A stretch of DNA of 64,000 nucleotides, taken from positions 7,619,501 through 7,683,500 of the forward strand of contig NZ_CP107913.1 in the NCBI RefSeq assembly GCF_036014115.1, in the 5' to 3' direction. The notes under the pieces were generated by a model that had not been told where the DNA came from, did not search any database, and saw only the letters and a list, made by a program, of their open reading frames with translations. The position numbers were made by a program, and so were the translations under genes. Within the stretch, counting starts at the first letter, position 1. Each line of letters opens with the position of its first letter. Of the stretch, positions 17,014 through 25,824 are shown piece after piece. The stretch is from Streptomyces sp. NBC_00448. GTDB lineage: Bacteria > Actinomycetota > Actinomycetes > Streptomycetales > Streptomycetaceae.

Positions 17014-18462
17014 ATGAGCACGGTCGTCGGAACGGAGGGGACCGACCCGGGCACCGGCACGGCGGTGGGCACGGGTGCGGCGGTGGACGCGGGTGCGGCG
17101 GTGGGCACGGGCACGGGCACGACATCCGGCGCCGGCCGGGGGCGCGGCATCACGGACTGGCGCCCGGAGGACGAGGCGTTCTGGGAGGCGGGCGGCGCCG
17201 CGATCGCCCGCCGCAACCTGGCCTTCTCGGTGTTCTCCGAGCACATCGGCTTCTCGGTGTGGAGCCTGTGGTCCGTGCTGGTGCTCTTCCTCGGCCCGAA
17301 GTACCACATCGACGCGGCGGGCAAGTTCACCCTCACCGCGCTGCCGACGGCCCTCGGGGCGGTGCTGCGGCTGCCGTACACCTTCGCGGTGGCGAGGTTC
17401 GGCGGGCGGAACTGGACGGTGGCGAGCGCCCTGCTGCTGTTGGTCCCCACGGCACTGGCGGGGATCGTGCTGCACCCCGGCGTGTCCTACCGGACGCTGC
17501 TGGCGGTGGCCTGCGTCGCGGGCGTCGGCGGCGGCAACTTCGCCTCGTCGATGGCGAACATCAACGGCTTCTTCCCGCAGCGGTTCAAGGGCTGGGCGCT
17601 CGGTGTCAACGCGGGCGGCGGCAACCTCGGGGTTCCGGTGGTCCAGCTCGTCGGCCTGCTGGTGCTGGCCACGGCGGGCGCGGCACATCCGCGGCTGGTG
17701 CCGCTGGTGTACGTACCGCTGATCGTGGTGGCCGCGCTGGGCGCCGCGCTGAGGATGGACAACCTCCCCGCAGCGCCCGACGACCGGTGGGCGCTGCGCG
17801 ATGTCGCCGGGGACCCGCACAGCTGGGTGATGTCTCTGCTCTACGTCGGCACGTTCGGTTCGTTCATCGGCTTCGGCTTCGCCTTCGGCGAGGTGCTCCA
17901 GGTCCAGTTCCACGCCCAGTTCGACACCCCGGTCAAGGCCGCCTGCCTGACCTTCCTGGGCCCGCTGCTCGGTTCGCTGGCGCGGCCGTTCGGCGGACGG
18001 ATGGCCGACCGCTGGGGTGGCGCGAGGGTGACGCTGTGGACGTTCGTCGCGATGGCCGCGGGCGCGGGCCTCGTCCTGGCGGCCTCGCACGCGCACTCGT
18101 TGCCGGTGTTCCTCACGGGCTTCGTGGCCCTCTTCGTGCTGAGCGGGCTCGGCAACGGCTCGACCTACAAGATGATCCCGGCTCTCTTCCAGGCCAGGAG
18201 GCGCGCCGCCGTCGCGTCCGGCACGAACCCGGACACCGCGGAAGGCGACGCCCGCCGCCGGGCATCGGCACTCATCGGCATGGCCGGCGCGATCGGCGCG
18301 TTCGGCGGGGTGCTGGTCAACGTCGCCTTCCGCCAGTCCTTCCTGGCCGGCGACAACGGCGACCCCGCCTACCTCGCCTTCCTGGCGGTGTACGCGGTCT
18401 GCTCGACCGTGACCTGGACGGTCTACGTCCGGCCCGGGGCGGGAACGCTGCGCGGCCTCTGA
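17014..18462 (+). CDS. NarK-type nitrate/nitrite transporter (MFS)
   Basis: A 482-residue major facilitator of the nitrate/nitrite porter family with about 12 hydrophobic segments. The NNP signatures are GGGNFASSMANINGFFP and NAGGGNLGVPVVQL. A low-complexity Gly/Thr/Ala stretch occupies the first 40 residues (repeats of GTG/VGTG), then RNLAFSVFSEHIGFSVWSLW opens the first membrane helix. It lies 125 bp after nirD on the same strand, so it may be in the same transcript or have its own promoter. Uptake of nitrate for NasA is the natural role; the symbol (narK or nasT) is not decided by sequence. Confidence 0.9.
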   Translation: MSTVVGTEGTDPGTGTAVGTGAAVDAGAAVGTGTGTTSGAGRGRGITDWRPEDEAFWEAGGAAIARRNLAFSVFSEHIGFSVWSLWSVLVLFLGPKYHIDAAGKFTLTALPTALGAVLRLPYTFAVARFGGRNWTVASALLLLVPTALAGIVLHPGVSYRTLLAVACVAGVGGGNFASSMANINGFFPQRFKGWALGVNAGGGNLGVPVVQLVGLLVLATAGAAHPRLVPLVYVPLIVVAALGAALRMDNLPAAPDDRWALRDVAGDPHSWVMSLLYVGTFGSFIGFGFAFGEVLQVQFHAQFDTPVKAACLTFLGPLLGSLARPFGGRMADRWGGARVTLWTFVAMAAGAGLVLAASHAHSLPVFLTGFVALFVLSGLGNGSTYKMIPALFQARRRAAVASGTNPDTAEGDARRRASALIGMAGAIGAFGGVLVNVAFRQSFLAGDNGDPAYLAFLAVYAVCSTVTWTVYVRPGAGTLRGL

Positions 18463-18488
18463 GCTGAGAGCGTGGCGGGTGTGCGGAT

Positions 18489-18931
18489 TCACGGCGGCTC
18501 CACGAATGGGGGTGATGTGCGCGCCCTCGTACGCCGACCTTGCGGCCCCGCTCGGCCAGCAGCTCCAGGGCCGTCGCGACGCGCGGGTAGACGGGCTCGC
18601 CGTCGTAGCCGATGCGCCAGGCGTTGCCCTGGGCGTCGCCGTCCAGCGAGATGCCGATCTGCAGGCCGGGGCAGAGCTCGTCGAACAGGTCGAGCCACGC
18701 GGCGTCGAGCTGGACGCCGCTGGTCTGCATCGACACCCGCACGACCTTCGGCTGGGCGGCGAGTTCGCGCAGGACCTCGGCGATCACCTCGCGGCCGGCG
18801 GTCAGCGGCTCCCTTCCGTGGAGCTCGGCGGCGAGCGCGCGGTGCCGGAAGAGCCGGTCCAGATGTTTGATCTGGTCGCCGCTGATCCGCGCTCCGCCGG
18901 GCGACGGCACATTCCGGACCTGGATCACGCC
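18489..18931 (-). pseudogene. Remnant of an FxsB-like radical SAM peptide maturase
   Basis: About 110 residues match the middle of actinobacterial radical SAM maturases of peptide natural products: LAAELHGREPLTAGREVIAE (from an LHGGEPL motif), AQPKVVRVSMQTSGVQLDAA, IGISLDGDAQGNAWRIGYDG and YPRVATALELLAERGRKVGV. The CxxxCxxC cluster segment and the SPASM domain are missing, and the frame breaks near 18540. It is a fragment only; no precursor peptide gene is visible nearby. Confidence 0.65.
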
Positions 18932-19090
18932 GCCGACGTACGTGGTGCGGACGATCGACGACCTGGCCCAGGCCATCGCCGAGGCTCTCACGCCGTACGA
19001 GCCCATCCCGATGCCGGCCGCTGTCGTCAAGATGTACATGACCAAGCCTCCGACCCGCTGAACCGGCGGGCGACCCGGCCCAGTAGAGGT

Positions 19091-19452
19091 TCAGCGCGGG
19101 TGGAGCTGTCCGGTGGTGGGGACGTCGAGGACGAAGATGTGGCCGATGTCCGCGTCCGGGTAGCCGTAATCGATGTTCTTCACGCGAAGTTGCTGCGGGG
19201 TGGCCTCGACGATCTGAACGGCGATGGGATCCGGGCGGCCGGGCAGGGACAGCAGCCAGCCCTGGGCCAGGTAGTCCAGTCCGGCGCGGTCCAGGCACTG
19301 GCGGGCGTGGTCCTCGCCGCCCGGTCCGCTCAGCGGGTGGCCGACGAGGGTGCCGGGACGAACTGACCCAGGGCGTCTTCAACGGGGCGCAGGTAGCCGA
19401 GGAGTTCGTTGTCCTCATGGCGGTGGTGGCGGGGCCAGTAGGCGGGGATCAC
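19091..19452 (-). pseudogene. Frameshifted conserved hypothetical gene
   Basis: A GTG at 19452 starts IPAYWPRHHRHEDNELLGYL, continues EDALGQFVP, and after a one-base loss near 19346 continues as LVGHPLSGPGGEDHARQCL, LAQGWLLSLPGRPDPIAVQI and DIGHIFVLDVPTTGQLHPR to a stop at 19091. The combined product would be about 120 residues. I have seen similar unnamed Streptomyces proteins but know no function. Confidence 0.55.
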
Positions 19453-19589
19453 AGCGGGTACTCCAGGGGCGGGGCGGTGCCGCTCCGTACGGAAGGCGCC
19501 GCCAGGAGATGGGAGCGGGTGGAACGTGGGGAGCAGGGTGGAAGGCGCGCCAGGTTGCTGGGTCTGCAGCCCCAGCAACTGGTGACCGG

Positions 19590-20351
19590 TCAGCTCAGCC
19601 GGGAGTCGGCGTAGGCGACCATGGCGTCCCGCTGGTATTCGGCCAGCCCGGCGGCGACCTGGTCGTAGGCCGCGCGCCACTGCGCGTCTTCGACGTAGTT
19701 CTGCCCCAGGGCCTTGAACGAGGCCGCGTCCGATGTCCACATTCGGCAGATGCCCTGGTAATGGGCGTCGACCTCGGCCTGCACGGCGGGGTCGGTCATC
19801 GGCGTGTCAGCCTGCATGAACTCGGCCATACGGACCATCGCTGCGGTCGCCTCACCCTGCAGCCGCTCCATCTCCGCCTCGGTGAGCGTGGCGGCGAACT
19901 GCGCCGACTGCTGCGCCTGGTCGGGCCACTGCGTGCGGGCGGGCGACTCGTAGCGTGCGGTGTCGAAGCCAGCGAACAGGTTCTCCGGCCTGCTGATCTT
20001 CCCCATGTCGGGTGTCTCCTCGTCCTCCTCTAGTTCGGCGATGGTGCGGGCGACCGTGCGGACGAGTACGTCGAGGCGGTCCCGCTCGGCCAACAGTCTG
20101 CGTTGGTGCTCACGCAGCGCGGCCACCTGGTCAACCTGGCGCTCCAGGACTGCCGCGATCTCCCGCAGCCCCAGACCCAATTCCCGCATCAGCAGGATCT
20201 GCTGCAGCCGCAGCAGCCCGGCCTGCTCGTAGTAGCGGTGGCCGTTGCTGCCGATGTACGCGGGAGCAAGCAAGCCGATCTCGTCGTAGTGGCGCAGGGT
20301 CCGCGACGTCACCCCGGACATCCGGGCCACGTCCGCAATCGACCAGGCCAT
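19590..20351 (-). CDS. TipA-like MerR family regulator
   Basis: A 253-residue regulator, the same length as TipAL of Streptomyces lividans. An N-terminal MerR domain (SIADVARMSGVTSRTLRHYD, LRLQQILLMRELGLGLREIA) is followed by a coiled-coil linker and a C-terminal TipAS-type domain (about residues 115-253: MGKISRPENLFAGFD, EAEMERLQGEATAAMVRM, AGLAEYQRDAMVAYADSRL). The thiopeptide-binding cysteine of TipA is not present at the matching place (DAASFKALGQNYV), so the ligand probably differs. I chose ATG 20351 because the MerR domain starts there. Confidence 0.87.
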   Translation of the reverse strand: MAWSIADVARMSGVTSRTLRHYDEIGLLAPAYIGSNGHRYYEQAGLLRLQQILLMRELGLGLREIAAVLERQVDQVAALREHQRRLLAERDRLDVLVRTVARTIAELEEDEETPDMGKISRPENLFAGFDTARYESPARTQWPDQAQQSAQFAATLTEAEMERLQGEATAAMVRMAEFMQADTPMTDPAVQAEVDAHYQGICRMWTSDAASFKALGQNYVEDAQWRAAYDQVAAGLAEYQRDAMVAYADSRLS

Positions 20352-20399
20352 GGCACCGCACCTTTCCTCGCCGGGCCGGTGTGTCCGGCCACACGAGCG

Positions 20400-20430
20400 A
20401 CCGTAGGAGTTGACGCAACGGAAAGCGCAA
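20400..20430 (-). promoter_or_regulatory. MerR-type promoter with 19-bp spacer
   Basis: Reading on the minus strand, TTGCGC (20425-20430) and TACGGT (20400-20405) are separated by exactly 19 bp, the overlong spacer used by MerR-activated promoters. The spacer holds the dyad GTTGCGTCAAC. It lies about 50 bp upstream of the TipA-like gene, fitting autoregulation. Confidence 0.6.
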
Positions 20431-20580
20431 GCCGCACTGGACATCCCCCGACCCGTAACGCTCAGTAACCGAACCCGTCGGCGTACCCACCGCTCACACA
20501 CATCAGACAATCGCCTGCAGGCCCCCCGAAGCGCCTACTGCCGGGCGCTCTAAGGCGGGCGGCTGCGTGCAGCAAGCGGT

Positions 20581-21842
20581 AGCGGAGCTTCTTCGGCTCT
20601 GCGGTGGCCAACTCGGCGTCCAGCAGGAGAGTCTGGGCCCAGGCGAGCACGTCGATGGCGGTCAGGGCCAGCTCCAGCCACGCGGTGTTGATCGCGAAGT
20701 GGCGGGAGGGGAACCGGCCGCAGCCGGTGGTTTTCCCGCAGCGGATGCGGTCGTCGACGCGGGCGTGGCCGCGGTGGCGGACCTCCAGATGCTGCAGGGA
20801 CCCTTCGCCGACGGGGGTGTCGGTGAGGAACACCTGGTGGCGCATGCCCTCGTCAAGGTCGAACAGCGACAACTGCGCTCCGGGGTGTGGGCGTTCACGC
20901 CGGACGATGACCCGCGTGCCGTCGGGGAGTGCGGTCAGGTCGACCATGCCGGTCAGCTCTGCGACCTCGGCGCCGGCCCGCAGTGTTCCGTCCTGCTCCA
21001 GCGCCGGGTGCCAGAACTGTTCGGGCAGGGTCCGGATCGCCCGGCGGACCGGCTCGGTGATGGCGTATCCGACAGAGAAGGACGTGTGGATGCCCCGTTG
21101 CCGAAGGGAACGCAGGTGGGCGAGGAAGATTTTGGCGCCGCCGGCGCTGTCGGCGCGGACCAGGATCGGGGTGCCGTGGCGGTGCGCGTCGGGGATCTGG
21201 GCCAAGGCTCGGTCGAGGACGGTGGTGGTCGGTTGCGGTGTTGGCGCCTGCGTTGCCAGGCCGTAGCACGCCGGCCAGTGCCTCGCCGGTGTTGTCGAGG
21301 AAGCACAAAAGCGGGTGGTGGCCGAACCCTCGTTTGTAGGTCGGTGCCGCCTGTTCCTTGTCGGAGTGGCAGGTCACCAAGGTAGCGTCGATGTCCAGGA
21401 CCAGGCCGGGCAGGTCGCGTCCGCCGTCGCGGGCCGCGGGTATACCGCCTGTGGTTTCTGTGACCTGGAGCCAGGCCGCTTCCCGCGCGGCCGCTCTGGC
21501 CGAGCGCAACGCGGCGAGCGCGGCCGGGTCGAGGCAGGACAGCAGACGCCAGGTCGTCGGGGTGGAGGCGACCGGGCCGAATACTTCCGGTTGGTCGCGC
21601 ACCAGGGCCAGATCGGAGATGGTCTGGCCACCGTCGGCGAGCATGACTGCCACATCGACTGCGACCCTGCCCGGATCGTGCCCGGTGCCACGTGGCCGAA
21701 GCCGGCGCAGCGCGTCACTGAACGCGTCGGTCAGGCCGGTGGCATCGGCGAGGTCGGCCAGCAGACGCGACCCGGCATGGCTGACCACCCCACGGCCATC
21801 GGCCGACACGACAAGCTTGGGACGCGACCCGGTAGTCTGCAC
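20581..21842 (-). pseudogene. IS1380 transposase, frameshifted and truncated
   Basis: A GTG at 21842 starts QTTGSRPKLVVSADGRGVV. DDE transposase segments follow: GQTISDLALVRDQPEVFGPV, LPGLVLDIDATLVTCHSDKE (first catalytic Asp) and HHPLLCFLDNTGEALAGVL. Two bases are lost near 21228, and the frame resumes at LAQIPDAHRHGTPILVRADS, followed by AGG (second Asp), then ELTGMVDLTALPDGTRVIVR and NTAWLELALTAIDVLAWAQT. About 35 C-terminal residues are missing. It cannot encode an active enzyme. Confidence 0.85.
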
Positions 21843-21845
21843 GCA

Positions 21846-21916
21846 GAAAGTGCCTTCTCGCTGTGATGGCAGAAGCCCTAGACAAGCCTCATCATCCCAG
21901 CTCAGAAGGCACTTTC
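21846..21916. repeat. Hairpin at the 5' end of IS1380 copy 1
   Basis: GAAAGTGCCTTCT (21846-21858) and its exact complement AGAAGGCACTTTC (21904-21916) form a 13-bp stem with a 45-nt loop. The inner arm lies next to the transposase start. The outer arm ends 47 bp from the element end, the same distance as in copy 2. Confidence 0.8.
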
Positions 21917-21963
21917 GCGTTCCCGCCCAAGGTCTGGACACCACCGCAAACGAAAAGCGGAGG

Positions 21964-22750
21964 CTAGGTGCCCGATACCGCGCATATCGCGCGAGAAGCC
22001 CTCTTCCAGCACGACCGTGTCCGGGTCGAGGGAGAGGTGCACCAGGATGATCCCGTACGACGGACGGAAGAGGACCGAGGCGCGGTTCACCATCCGCCGG
22101 TACGCGATGTAGTGGCGAAGCCGGGCCACCTCCACCTCGCCCCACGCGTTCAACGCCTCGTCCAGCTCGCCGTACAGATCCCGCAGCCCGTCAGGAACAA
22201 CGTTCGGCACTGCCCGAAGCCTGTCGCCGGCACCGGTCGCCCCCCGGTTGCGCTGCTGCGCCGGACCCGGTCCGGCAGACGCGGGTGAAGACTCGACCAG
22301 CATCAGATTCAGCAGACCACCGTCGAAGACCCGGTAGCGCACCAGGTCGATCCGTCTGCGGTTGTCGTACACCGCGACCCGGTCATGCCGGGAGGAGTCG
22401 CCGGCGATGCAGACCGCCCGCGCGTTCCGCCAGTCGATCTCCTCGACTGCCCCGGAACCCGGCCGCTTCCGCACCAGCGCTTCGAACTCGTGACGGGCGG
22501 AACACAACCACGACAAGTAGGAGGAAGCCTGGGACAGTCCCCCACTGTCCACCGTCTTCGTGTACTCCACCACCACCGGAGCGCCGTTCTCGTCCAGACC
22601 CAGGGTGTCGATCCGGCCTCGGTGCCACGGACCCGTCGGGTACTCCGACGCCAGGAACCGAATGCCGAGCATCGCCTCCATGCCCGCCTCGACCCGACGC
22701 TGCAACTCCACCTCCAGCGTCACCGTCGCCCCGCGCAGCTGGGGCTGTGG
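21964..22750 (-). pseudogene. NucS/DUF5655-like nuclease-fold protein cut by IS1380
   Basis: The minus strand encodes a protein with an endonuclease-like core: QRRVEAGMEAMLGIRFLASE, TGPWHRGRIDTLGLDENGAP and VVVEYTKTVDSGGLSQASSY. These carry the D...E-x-(T/K) pattern of restriction-like nucleases, though the usual catalytic Lys of EYK is replaced by Thr. Residues such as ARAVCIAGDSSRHD and YIAYRRMVNRASVLF follow. The reading ends at FSRDMRGIGH, where IS1380 begins at CTAG 21964, so the C-terminus is lost. The true start is unclear, since the frame is open upstream to 23047. Confidence 0.65.
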
Positions 22751-23162
22751 GCGCGAGGCCGGGCGCGCCTGGCTCAGGCCGGCACGTCGTGGCCCAGGCA
22801 CCGGCCGTGGGCGCCGCCGAGCGTGCGACGGGCGGTCCACGGTGAACCTCGTACCGCTGCTCGCTGGGATCGTCCGGGCTGTCTGCGCGCTGCGGGCGCG
22901 TTCTTCAGAGCTTCCACCCTTGTCGCCGCGGATGCGGGCGCGTTCGCGGCGCTGGGCAGCGAGGACGTTGGGATGGCGGGCGTTGGCGCCCCCCGCCTGC
23001 TCGTCCCGCACGGTCAGCGGCTCCCCCGCGCGCTCACGCGCGCTCACGCGCCCAGGGGGGCATCAACAAGGAGCAGGGCTTCCATGGCGCGCGCGGCGGC
23101 GGTCATGCCCACCGGACACCCCCGAATACGAATGTTGGATGCCGGTTAGCTACAGTCCTCCC
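22751..23162. other. Region between nuclease-like gene and nsrR
   Basis: About 410 bp without a recognisable gene. It contains Arg/Pro-rich open frames only. The nsrR promoter must lie in its last 100 bp; I see no clear operator there. Confidence 0.35.
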
Positions 23163-23630
23163 ATGAGGCTGACGAAGAGAACCGACATCGCGCTGCGGAT
23201 CGCCATGCGGCTTGCGGTCCTCGAAGATGGCGTCAGCCTCACCACGCAGGAGGTGGCGGACTCGATCGCCGTGCCGTACTCCCACGCCGCCAAGGTCGTC
23301 GCACGCCTGTGCCACCTCGGGGTTGTCGAGGCACGGCGCGGTAGCGGCGGTGGCCTCACGCTGACCCGGGCCGGGCGCACCGGCTCGCTCGGTGCGCTGG
23401 TCAGGGATCTGGAGGGGGCCGGCGACGTGGCCGGATGCGAAGAGTCCCCGGCCTGTCCGCTGCGGGCCGCCTGCCTGCTGCGGGGCGCACTGCGCCAGGC
23501 CCAGGAGCAGTTCTACGCCGCCCTGGACCACCTGTCCGTCGGCGACCTCGTGGCCTCGCCGACCGGCCCGGTCCTGCTCGCCCTGTCACCTCGCCCGTCG
23601 GGGCCGCCCGGGCGCAGCGCCCCGGCGTAA
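23163..23630 (+). CDS. nsrR: NsrR, Rrf2-type nitric oxide sensing repressor
   Basis: A 155-residue Rrf2 family regulator. The winged helix is RTDIALRIAMRLAVLED, LTTQEVADSIAVPYSHAAKV and HLGVVEARRGSGGGLTLTRAG. The cluster ligands form C-x5-C-x5-C (CEESPACPLRAAC), as in Streptomyces NsrR, which binds a [4Fe-4S] cluster destroyed by NO. It sits directly upstream of a flavohaemoglobin gene whose leader contains an inverted repeat of NsrR geometry, which supports the name. A Pro-rich tail follows residue 140. Confidence 0.9.
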   Translation: MRLTKRTDIALRIAMRLAVLEDGVSLTTQEVADSIAVPYSHAAKVVARLCHLGVVEARRGSGGGLTLTRAGRTGSLGALVRDLEGAGDVAGCEESPACPLRAACLLRGALRQAQEQFYAALDHLSVGDLVASPTGPVLLALSPRPSGPPGRSAPA

Positions 23631-23681
23631 TCCGGGGCGCACCCGACCGCCGCAACGACGCGGCGTGTCGGCGCGGAGATA

Positions 23682-23704
23682 AACATGAATCTGATATGCA
23701 AATT
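23682..23704. promoter_or_regulatory. Putative NsrR operator upstream of hmp
   Basis: AACATGAATCT (23682-23692), one central G, then ATATGCAAATT (23694-23704) form an imperfect 11-1-11 inverted repeat. Streptomyces NsrR is known to bind 11-bp inverted repeats separated by one base. The AT-rich site stands out in GC-rich DNA and ends 10 bp before the hmp start. Confidence 0.65.
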
Positions 23705-23714
23705 TGGAGTCGCC

Positions 23715-24914
23715 ATGCTGTCATCCCGATCCGCCGGCACTGTTGAAGCCACCCTGCCCGTCGTGGGCGCGGCCATCGGCGAGATCAGCCAGGTGTTCTA
23801 CCGGCGCTTGTTCGAGGCCCACCCGGACCTGCTCGGTCATCTGTTCAACCGCGGCAACCAGGCCAACGGCAGCCAGCAGCAGGCGCTCGCGGGTTCGATC
23901 GCGGCCTTCGCCGGCGCGCTGCTGGCCCGCCCGGAGGAGCGCCCGGACGCGCTTTTGGCGCGCATCGCCCACAAGCACGTCTCGCTCGGTATCACCGAGG
24001 GCCAGTACGAGATCGTTCACACGCACCTGTTCGCCGCAATCGCCGAAGTCCTGGGCGAGGCGGTCACCCCTGAGGTGGCGGCCGCCTGGGACGAGGTGTA
24101 CTGGCTGATGGCCAACGCGCTGAAGGCCCTGGAGCGCGGCCTGTACGCGCAGTCGGGGCTTGCCCCGGGCGAAGTCTGGCGTACCTACCGGGTCGTGGCC
24201 CGGTACCAGGAGACCGATGACGTGGTCACCTTCCTGGTGCTTCCCGCCGACGGGCTCCCCGTGCCCGAGGGCCGGCCGGGCCAGTACGTGTCGGTCCAGG
24301 TGGAACTACCCGATGGTGCACGCCAGATACGGCAGTACAGCCTGTCCGGTCACCCGGACGGCGCGCTGCAGTTCAGCGTGAAGCGCGAGCTGGGCAACCC
24401 GCTCGGGGAGGTGTCCCACCACCTGCACGAGGCAATCGGCGTGGGCCTGGAACTGCGGATCAGCGCACCGTCCGGGGACGTCGTGCTGGACCGGGACGAC
24501 GCCCCGCTGCTGCTCGCCTCCGCTGGCATCGGCTGCACGCCGATGATCAGCATGCTCGCCTCCCTCGTCGAGGAGGGCAGTTCACGCAAGGTCATCGCCG
24601 TGCACGGTGACCGCGACCAGACCAGGCATCCCTTCCGGTCCGAGCTCGGGCACCTGACCGGGAAGCTGGCGGACGCCGAGATCCATGTCTGGTACGAGCG
24701 CCCCCTGGGCGAGTGGCCCAAGGACCGGACCGGGCTGGTGGACCTGACCGGTCCCGGCGCACCCGCGATTCCGTCCGGGACTCGTGCCTACCTGTGCGGT
24801 CCGCTGCCGTTCCTGCGCGCCGTCCGTGCCCAGTTGCTGGATTCCGGCGTGCGGGCAGCGGACATCCACTACGAGGTCTTCGGCCCCGACTTGTGGCTGC
24901 AACAGGCCAGTTGA
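23715..24914 (+). CDS. hmp: Flavohaemoglobin, nitric oxide dioxygenase Hmp
   Basis: A 399-residue flavohaemoprotein that oxidises NO to nitrate. I start at ATG 23715 (MLSSRSAGTVEATLPVVGAA) with GGAG before it; an in-frame ATG at 23685 would lie inside the operator. The globin domain (residues 1-140) has FNRGNQANGSQQQAL and the haem-proximal HKHVSLGI. The reductase half has the FAD site RQIRQYSLSG (RxYS) and NAD site ASAGIGCTPMISML, and ends YEVFGPDLWL. NO detoxification next to nitrite reduction genes makes sense, since nitrite reduction can leak NO. Confidence 0.92.
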   Translation: MLSSRSAGTVEATLPVVGAAIGEISQVFYRRLFEAHPDLLGHLFNRGNQANGSQQQALAGSIAAFAGALLARPEERPDALLARIAHKHVSLGITEGQYEIVHTHLFAAIAEVLGEAVTPEVAAAWDEVYWLMANALKALERGLYAQSGLAPGEVWRTYRVVARYQETDDVVTFLVLPADGLPVPEGRPGQYVSVQVELPDGARQIRQYSLSGHPDGALQFSVKRELGNPLGEVSHHLHEAIGVGLELRISAPSGDVVLDRDDAPLLLASAGIGCTPMISMLASLVEEGSSRKVIAVHGDRDQTRHPFRSELGHLTGKLADAEIHVWYERPLGEWPKDRTGLVDLTGPGAPAIPSGTRAYLCGPLPFLRAVRAQLLDSGVRAADIHYEVFGPDLWLQQAS

Positions 24915-25176
24915 GCGCACCGGCTGAGTGTTGACGGGCGTGTCGCGGAGATCGGCACTGCTTCGGCTCCCAGCCGGCGCGAACCGCCGTCGGCACAGCC
25001 CTGCCGTCCCTGCCCGGGCCCGAAGAGTCGGGCCGACCGCCGCCCCGCGGCTCCAACTGGCCCGCTCGACTTTCCCGTTGTGTGACGCAGGTCTCAAAGA
25101 AGCGGTGCAGCAGGCAGGGGCGCTCCACCGTCATTGGGGGACAGGAAGGGGGGAGCGGTGTGGCTCTGGCAGCCAA
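24915..25176. other. Spacer after hmp
   Basis: No gene recognised. The hmp terminator and the promoter of the downstream sigma-like gene may lie here, but I see no clear stem with a T-run. Confidence 0.3.
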
Positions 25177-25824
25177 ATGGAATTCACGGCTCTCCGAGGC
25201 GAGTCGAACCCGTCGGTCCGAATGGTCCGGTCGGTCCGGATACTCGGGCCGGTCCGGATACTCGGGCCGGTCCGATCCGGCGTCGGCGGGAATCGACCCG
25301 GGGGGGAGGATTTTCCCTCCTTCGTCGCGGCCCGCTCCGGGGCATTGTTCCGAGGGGCCCTGGTCCTGACGGGAAGCCGTGAGGCCGCTGAAGATCTGGT
25401 CCAGGAAACCCCTGGAACGCACCTGCCGCCGTTGGCGCACCATCGTCGCCCAGGACACGCCGGACGCTTATGTGCGGCGCATCATGGTGAATTTGGCCAA
25501 CGACCGGTGGCGGCGATTCCGTCGTGTCGTGCCCCAGCGGGACACCGGTGACGACCGGCTCGTCCCCGGGGACGAATGCGGGCGTGTCGACAGCAGGGAC
25601 CAATTGGTCCGCGCCTTGCAACGTCTGCCGATAGGCATGCGCACCGTCGTGGTGTTGCGCTACTTCCACGACCTTTCTGATGCCGAAATCGCCGAGGATC
25701 TGCGGATCTCACCGAGCGCCGTACGTCCCAGCTCACCCGGGGACTCGAAAAGCTCCGGGTCCAGATACCCGCACACTCCGAACCTTCGTCACCGCAGCCC
25801 CGGAAAGGAGCCCGAACCGGATGA
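25177..25824 (+). pseudogene. SigE-family ECF sigma factor, frameshifted
   Basis: Segments in three frames rebuild an extracytoplasmic function sigma factor. Region 2 reads FPSFVAARSGALFRGALVLT and REAAEDLVQET; one extra C near 25411 shifts the frame; then DTPDAYVRRIMVNLANDRWR, region 4 ALQRLPIGMRTVVVLRYFHD and DAEIAEDLRISPSAV follow. A one-base loss near 25725 moves the end to SQLTRGLEKLRVQIPAHSEP. The final TGA (25822-25824) overlaps the ATG of the next gene. The start is uncertain; ATG 25177 is one option. Two indels in an otherwise well-kept gene suggest recent loss or sequence errors. Confidence 0.7.
25233..25268 (+). repeat. Two tandem 18-bp repeats
   Basis: GGTCCGGATACTCGGGCC occurs twice head to tail (25233-25250 and 25251-25268), flanked by partial units. 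If translated with the sigma gene it would encode RILGPV repeats. It lies in the uncertain N-terminal part of that gene. Confidence 0.8.

Larger units (their letters stand above)
20581..21963 (-). mobile_element. IS1380 family element, copy 1, 3'-truncated
   Basis: The intact 5' end is at 21963: read on the minus strand, CTAG is followed by CCTCCGCTTTTCG, matching the ends of copy 2 (CCTCGGGCTTTC). The element then contains a hairpin and the transposase gene. The other terminal repeat is missing; homology stops near 20581, just before the promoter region of the TipA-like gene. The insertion cut off the end of a nuclease-like gene at 21964. Confidence 0.75.

Noticed and set aside
18317..18488. 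C-terminal continuation of the radical SAM fragment under narK
   Set aside because: This part overlaps the 3' end of the transporter gene and is basic low-complexity sequence.
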